Origin: Oscillospiraceae bacterium
GTDB taxonomy: Bacteria; Bacillota; Clostridia; Oscillospirales; Acutalibacteraceae
DNA length: 26,452 bases
Direction: 5' to 3'
NCBI GenBank assembly: GCA_015066165.1
Contig: SVOX01000006.1
Coordinates: 1 to 26,452 of the forward strand
The notes under the pieces were generated by a model. The model did no database searches. It saw only the letters and a program-made list of their open reading frames with translations, and was not told the DNA's origin. Positions 22,986 to 26,452 of the stretch are shown here, in pieces (positions within the stretch are counted from its first letter, which is position 1; each line of letters begins with the position of its first letter). The position numbers were made by a program, and so were the translations under genes.

Positions 22986-24575
22986 GTGAAAAAATTATTA
23001 TCGTTAATTTTGGCTCTTGTTTTGCTATTGTCGGTGGCGCCAATGTCAACTATGACAGTTAGCGCCGTTAAAAGCGGTTATTATACATACTCGGTTTCAG
23101 GTGGCACAGCAACTATAGAGGATGTTGATACTTTAATTAGCGGTGATATTACAATACCGTCAACATTAGGTGGCTATACTGTTACAAGTATAGGTAGTAC
23201 TGCTTTTTATATGTGTTATGATCTTACAAGTATAACAATTCCAGATAGCGTTACAAGTATAGGTTATTATGCTTTTGGTTATTGCGATAACCTTACAAGT
23301 GTAACTTTAGGAAATAGCGTTACAAGTATAGGTATTGAAGCTTTTAATAATTGCGATAAACTTACAAGAGTTTATTATCGTGGAACACAAGCACAGAAAG
23401 AACAAATATCAATTGGTTTTTCAAACACAGATTTGACGTCCGCTATATGGTATTATAATAGTTGTATTCAAAGTGCTTCGCATAGTTATGAATGGGTAAT
23501 TGACAAAGAAAACAACTGTGGCTTTGATGGATTAAAACATGAAGAATGTACTGTTTGTCATGCGAAGCGCAATGAAAACACCATGATAAATGCAACCTTG
23601 AATCACAGTTATGATAATGCTTGCGATACCCAGTGTAACGTTTGCGGTATGATCAGAGATGATGCTCACACCTACGCTAGCGTTTGCGACCGCGACTGTA
23701 ATATTTGCGGTGAATTCCGACGTGCGCCTCACAAATATGCTAATGATTGTGATACCGATTGTGATTTGTGCGGTGTGGAACGAGAAGTTGGCGAGCATCA
23801 ATATTCATTTGATTGTGATACTGATTGTAACGTTTGCGGTTTTATTCGTACGGTTGAACATGTTTTTACAAATGAATGTGATAACGAATGCGATATATGT
23901 TTTGAAACAAGAATACCGCCACATTTATTTGATAATCTTTGCGATACAAACTGTAATCTATGCGGAAAAACTCGCGAAACCGAGCATAGTTGGTTAAATG
24001 CAACTTGTACCGAACCAAAAACCTGTAAAGTTTGTAACACAACGGATGGTGTGGCAAACGGTCACACTTACACTTCTAAGGTAGAAAAAGCTGCTACATG
24101 CGCTGCTGCTGGTATCATGAAGCATACATGTTCTTGTGGTGATAGTTACATAACTGCAATTGCTAAAACAAATAACCACAACTACAAACCGTTTAATATC
24201 AAAGCTACATATGCTAGTGCTGGTTCATCGGGTAATGTGTGTACAGTTTGTGGTTTGAAAGCAAATGTAAAGGTTATTCCAAAACTCGTACCAAAGACCA
24301 CAAAGGTTTCAAAAGTTACTGCGGCTAAAAAGAGCTTGAAGGTTAAAATCAAGAGAGAAAAGAGTATTTCGGGTTATCAAATTCAGTATTCACTCAAGAA
24401 AAACTTCAAGGGTGCTAAGAAAGTGACGCTCAAGAAGAACTCAAAGACTTCAACAACCATTAAGAAACTGAAATCAAAGAAGACTTACTATGTAAGAGTT
24501 CGTACCTATAAGACAGTAAATGGTAAGAAGTATTATTCCGCTTGGTCAAAAGCAGTAAAAAAGAAAACCAAATAA
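22986..24575 (+). CDS. secreted BspA-type leucine-rich-repeat protein with His/Cys repeats and FN3-like end
   Basis: 529 residues from GTG 22986, which has GGGGG 7 bases upstream and places the signal peptide (KKLLSLILALVLLLSVAPMS) at the N-terminus. Residues about 45-150 are LRR_5/BspA repeats (SITIPDSVTSIGYYAFGYC, SVTLGNSVTSIGIEAFNNC). Then come a linker with CTVCHAKR, six canonical His/Cys units (23604-23984), three degenerate Cys units, and a Lys-rich C-terminal FN3-like domain (KTTKVSKV, SGYQIQYSL, KKTYYVRVRTY, YYSAWSKAVK). No wall-anchor motif is seen, though the strongly basic end could bind wall polymers by charge. BspA-type LRRs often mediate adhesion; that role here is inference. 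It is transcribed alone. Confidence 0.87.
   Translation: MKKLLSLILALVLLLSVAPMSTMTVSAVKSGYYTYSVSGGTATIEDVDTLISGDITIPSTLGGYTVTSIGSTAFYMCYDLTSITIPDSVTSIGYYAFGYCDNLTSVTLGNSVTSIGIEAFNNCDKLTRVYYRGTQAQKEQISIGFSNTDLTSAIWYYNSCIQSASHSYEWVIDKENNCGFDGLKHEECTVCHAKRNENTMINATLNHSYDNACDTQCNVCGMIRDDAHTYASVCDRDCNICGEFRRAPHKYANDCDTDCDLCGVEREVGEHQYSFDCDTDCNVCGFIRTVEHVFTNECDNECDICFETRIPPHLFDNLCDTNCNLCGKTRETEHSWLNATCTEPKTCKVCNTTDGVANGHTYTSKVEKAATCAAAGIMKHTCSCGDSYITAIAKTNNHNYKPFNIKATYASAGSSGNVCTVCGLKANVKVIPKLVPKTTKVSKVTAAKKSLKVKIKREKSISGYQIQYSLKKNFKGAKKVTLKKNSKTSTTIKKLKSKKTYYVRVRTYKTVNGKKYYSAWSKAVKKKTK
23604..23984 (+). repeat. tandem His/Cys repeat array, LRR protein
   Basis: Six contiguous 21-22-residue units, HSYDNACDTQCNVCGMIR to HLFDNLCDTNCNLCGKTR, with the same H-x5-C-x3-C-x2-C-x3-R spacing as the array at 9224-10720. 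Confidence 0.9.
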
Positions 24576-24640
24576 TATAAATATACCGCAAATAAATATT
24601 TTTAAAAATTGAATATAGTATTATATTTAAATAGCAACAG

Positions 24641-24680
24641 AGCTGTGTGGAAAAATTCTACACAGCTCTCGAATTTTTAA
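24641..24680 (+). terminator. terminator-like hairpin after the LRR protein gene
   Basis: AGAGCTGTGTGG (24641-24652) pairs with CTACACAGCTCT (24660-24671), 12 bp with one G:U, followed by CGAATTTTT. It lies 65 bp after the stop. Confidence 0.7.
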
Positions 24681-24681
24681 C

Positions 24682-24787
24682 TCCTTCTGTCACGGCGTTG
24701 CCGTGCCTTCCTCTTTGAGGAAGGCACGGTTTGTATGAATTTTTATGACTACTAAGGGTGTGGTCGATTCGTGAATCGACTCTGTGA
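24682..24787. repeat. REP-like cluster of intergenic hairpins
   Basis: Hairpin CACGGC-GTT-GCCGTG (24693-24707) overlaps and excludes a 13-bp stem CCGTGCCTTCCTC / GAGGAAGGCACGG (24703-24731). A third hairpin GTCGATTC-GT-GAATCGAC follows (24765-24782). The CTTCTGTCACGGC...GCCGTG pattern and the GTCGATTC pair resemble short intergenic repeats that I recall as abundant in Ruminococcaceae genomes. The gap 24576-24875 contains no gene: only the terminator, this repeat and an AT-rich leader. Confidence 0.6.
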
Positions 24788-24844
24788 AACGTAAAAACTT
24801 TATGATATATATTTACAAAACGAATAAACGCCAAATAAAATGCG

Positions 24845-24865
24845 CACAATATTAAAAATATTGTG
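24845..24865 (+). promoter_or_regulatory. hairpin just upstream of the gerA ribosome site
   Basis: CACAATATT-AAA-AATATTGTG, a perfect 9-bp AT-rich stem ending 2 bases before GGTGAAAAT and the ATG at 24876. It may affect translation start; its weak pairing leaves that open. Confidence 0.3.
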
Positions 24866-24875
24866 TGGTGAAAAT

Positions 24876-26363
24876 ATGTCAGGCGGTATATCGGATTATA
24901 AGAATATGAAATTAAGCGGTATTTTGCAAAAAGATATCGCTTTATTTAAAGATATTTTTAAAAAAGACGTTATTTTGCGTGTTAAGGAAATAACCGCAAA
25001 TAAAGAAATACCCTTTAAATGCGCAATTGTTTATATGGACGGTATGACCGATTCTGAACAGCTTAATGCGGCGGTAATACGTCCGCTGATAACTGTAGGC
25101 GTTCCAAATATCAGCGGTGATTTGGCGGATTATATTGGAAAACAGTTGCTTTTTGCACGTGACGTTAAGAAAAAGCAAAACGTTGCCCAAATTTTAGAGG
25201 GTATTCTTTACGGCGAAGCCCTTATTTTAATTGACGGCAGTAAAACTGCACTTATGACCGACGTTAAGGGATTTCGCACAAGGGGTATTAGTGAACCGCA
25301 AGAAGAAAGAATTTTACAAGGTCCGCGTGAGGGCTTTGAAGAAGCGGCGCTTCTTAATCTTGCAATGTTGCGAAGAAAACTTTTAACTCCCGATTTGTGT
25401 ATAGAAATGATGCGTGTGGGAAGAAGAACATCCACAGCGGTTTTTGTTTGTTATTTGGGCAGTTTGGCAAATATAAACACAGTAAAAGAAATTAAAAAAA
25501 GAATTTCAAAAATTGATATGGACGGAGTGCTTGATACTAACTATATTACCGAGCAAATAAGGGATAATAAGCAGTCGCTTTTTAAAACAAGCGGTTCTAC
25601 CGAACGCCCCGACGTTGTGGCGGCACGTCTTTTAGAGGGTAGAATTGCTATTGTGGTTGACGGAACGCCCATGGTGGCAACAGTGCCGTACTTGTTTTCG
25701 GAAAATTTTCAATCAGATGAAGATTACTATCAAAATTATATTTTAAGTTCAGCCGAACGAATTTTGCGTTATTTTTGTTTCTTTTTAAGTGTTAGTATTC
25801 CTGCAGTTTTTGTGGCAGTATCAACCTTCCACCGTGCTTTTTTGCCAACGCCGTTTGTTATAACCGTAATGCAACAGCGTGGCGGAGTGCCTTTTACACC
25901 CGTAACCGAGTGTTTGCTTATGATTTTGGTGTTTGAAATATTAAAAGAAGCGGGAATTCGAATGAGCCAAAATTTAGGACACGCTCTTAGTATAGTGGGC
26001 GGTCTTGTGGTTGGTCAGGCGGCGGTTGAAGCCAGAATTATAAGTTCGCCAATGCTTATTGTAGTGGCGCTTTCGGGAATAGCGGGACTTATGTTGCCAC
26101 GCCTTAAAACTGCGGTGTTTTATATTAGAATCGGCTTGGTTCTGGCAAGTTGTTTTTTGGGAATATACGGTTATTTTTTAGGAATTGTATTTTTGGTGTT
26201 GCACATTTTTTCTATTTCTTCTTTTGGGGTTGATTACACAGTTTCTTTTAAAAAGGCAAGTTTGCAAAACCTTAAAGATACCGTTTTCCGTGCGCCTTGG
26301 GATTATATGAAAAAACGTCCCGTTTTTAACCGTAATATTAAGCGAAGGGCTGATAAAAAATGA
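24876..26363 (+). CDS. spore germination protein, GerA/SpoVAF family
   Basis: 495 residues from ATG 24876, chosen because GGTGA lies just upstream while the in-frame ATG at 24840 has no ribosome site. The N-terminal half (about 1-280) is the soluble GerA domain, with EGILYGEALILIDG, GPREGFEEAALLNLAMLRR and SERPDVVAARLLEGRIAIVVDGTP-like segments (here TERPDVVAARLLEGRIAIVV) typical of the family. The C-terminal half has about five membrane segments (AVFVAV, LLMILVFEIL, IVGGLVVGQAAVEA, MLIVVALSGIAGLM, FLGIVFLVLHIF). These inner-membrane receptor A-subunits sense germinants in spores. It overlaps a gerC-type lipoprotein gene by 4 bp. SpoVAF is the main alternative but usually sits with spoVA genes. 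Strong evidence that the organism forms endospores. Confidence 0.93.
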   Translation: MSGGISDYKNMKLSGILQKDIALFKDIFKKDVILRVKEITANKEIPFKCAIVYMDGMTDSEQLNAAVIRPLITVGVPNISGDLADYIGKQLLFARDVKKKQNVAQILEGILYGEALILIDGSKTALMTDVKGFRTRGISEPQEERILQGPREGFEEAALLNLAMLRRKLLTPDLCIEMMRVGRRTSTAVFVCYLGSLANINTVKEIKKRISKIDMDGVLDTNYITEQIRDNKQSLFKTSGSTERPDVVAARLLEGRIAIVVDGTPMVATVPYLFSENFQSDEDYYQNYILSSAERILRYFCFFLSVSIPAVFVAVSTFHRAFLPTPFVITVMQQRGGVPFTPVTECLLMILVFEILKEAGIRMSQNLGHALSIVGGLVVGQAAVEARIISSPMLIVVALSGIAGLMLPRLKTAVFYIRIGLVLASCFLGIYGYFLGIVFLVLHIFSISSFGVDYTVSFKKASLQNLKDTVFRAPWDYMKKRPVFNRNIKRRADKK

Positions 26364-26452
26364 AAAAAGTGATTTTTTTGTTTGCTATAATGTGTTTGCT
26401 TTGCGGTTGTAACCAAGAACAAAGTGAGTATTTGGTTTCGAGTATGGGGTTT
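26360..26452 (+). CDS. GerC-type spore germination lipoprotein, 5' part only
   Basis: 31 codons before the window end: a lipoprotein signal peptide with lipobox LLCGC (Cys at residue 17), then NQEQSEYLVSSMGF, which resembles the start of mature Ger(x)C proteins. Its ATG overlaps the gerA stop in ATGA, indicating coupled translation of the A and C subunits. The B subunit is not between them and could lie beyond the window. Confidence 0.7.
   Translation, partial: MKKVIFLFAIMCLLCGCNQEQSEYLVSSMGF

Noticed and set aside
24840..24875. Upstream ATG at 24840 as the gerA start
   Set aside because: No ribosome site precedes it and a hairpin lies within the extra codons; ATG 24876 has a well-placed GGTGA.

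Overview
The window looks like chromosome from a low-GC, endospore-forming, anaerobic Clostridia species, probably an uncultured gut member of the Ruminococcaceae/Oscillospiraceae type. The reasons are AT-rich intergenic DNA, AGGTGA/GGAGG ribosome sites, a GerA/GerC germinant-receptor locus, a SpoIID-like peptidoglycan protein, a two-subunit class 1B dihydroorotate dehydrogenase (PyrD+PyrK), a BspA-type leucine-rich-repeat protein and small intergenic repeats of a kind common in this group. The taxon is inferred, not proven. I see no rRNA, tRNA, CRISPR array, transposase or phage gene.

Layout. 1-1225 (-): 5' part of murD, with its own promoter. 1378-2208 (+): a DUF2935-like protein. 2317-3189 (+): an AT-rich orphan membrane protein. 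3230-6007 (-): mrp/apbC, then (upstream) a two-gene unit of a small regulatory-fold protein and a SpoIID-like protein with three peptidoglycan-binding domains. 6100-6951 (+): a LacX-type aldose 1-epimerase homologue. 7175-10948 (+): a 1,257-residue secreted protein with a duplicated N-terminal module and a long array of His/Cys repeats.

10994-20119 (-): the pyrimidine operon in transcription order pyrC-carB-pyrK-pyrD-pyrF-pyrE-pyrB-pyrI. It supplies every de novo UMP enzyme except the glutaminase subunit CarA, which is not in the window. Its leader folds like a PyrR-controlled attenuator: a hairpin with a CUGUGA loop, a competing antiterminator and an intrinsic terminator. pyrR itself is not in the window. 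A 156-bp hairpin-rich repeat lies between pyrE and pyrB in an otherwise tightly packed operon.

20152-22907 (+): lepA and a VanY-type D,D-carboxypeptidase, sharing a promoter and terminator. 22921-24680 (+): a second secreted protein with BspA-type LRRs, the same His/Cys repeat and an FN3-like C-terminus. 24682-24787: a REP-like cluster of hairpins. 24876-26452 (+): gerA family gene overlapping the start of a gerC lipoprotein gene cut by the window end.

The least explained items are the H-x5-C-x3-C-x2-C-x3-R repeat, found 22 times in canonical form in two separate secreted proteins, and the SpoIID-like/regulatory-fold gene pair, which has no visible secretion signal. Most other genes are ordinary housekeeping.
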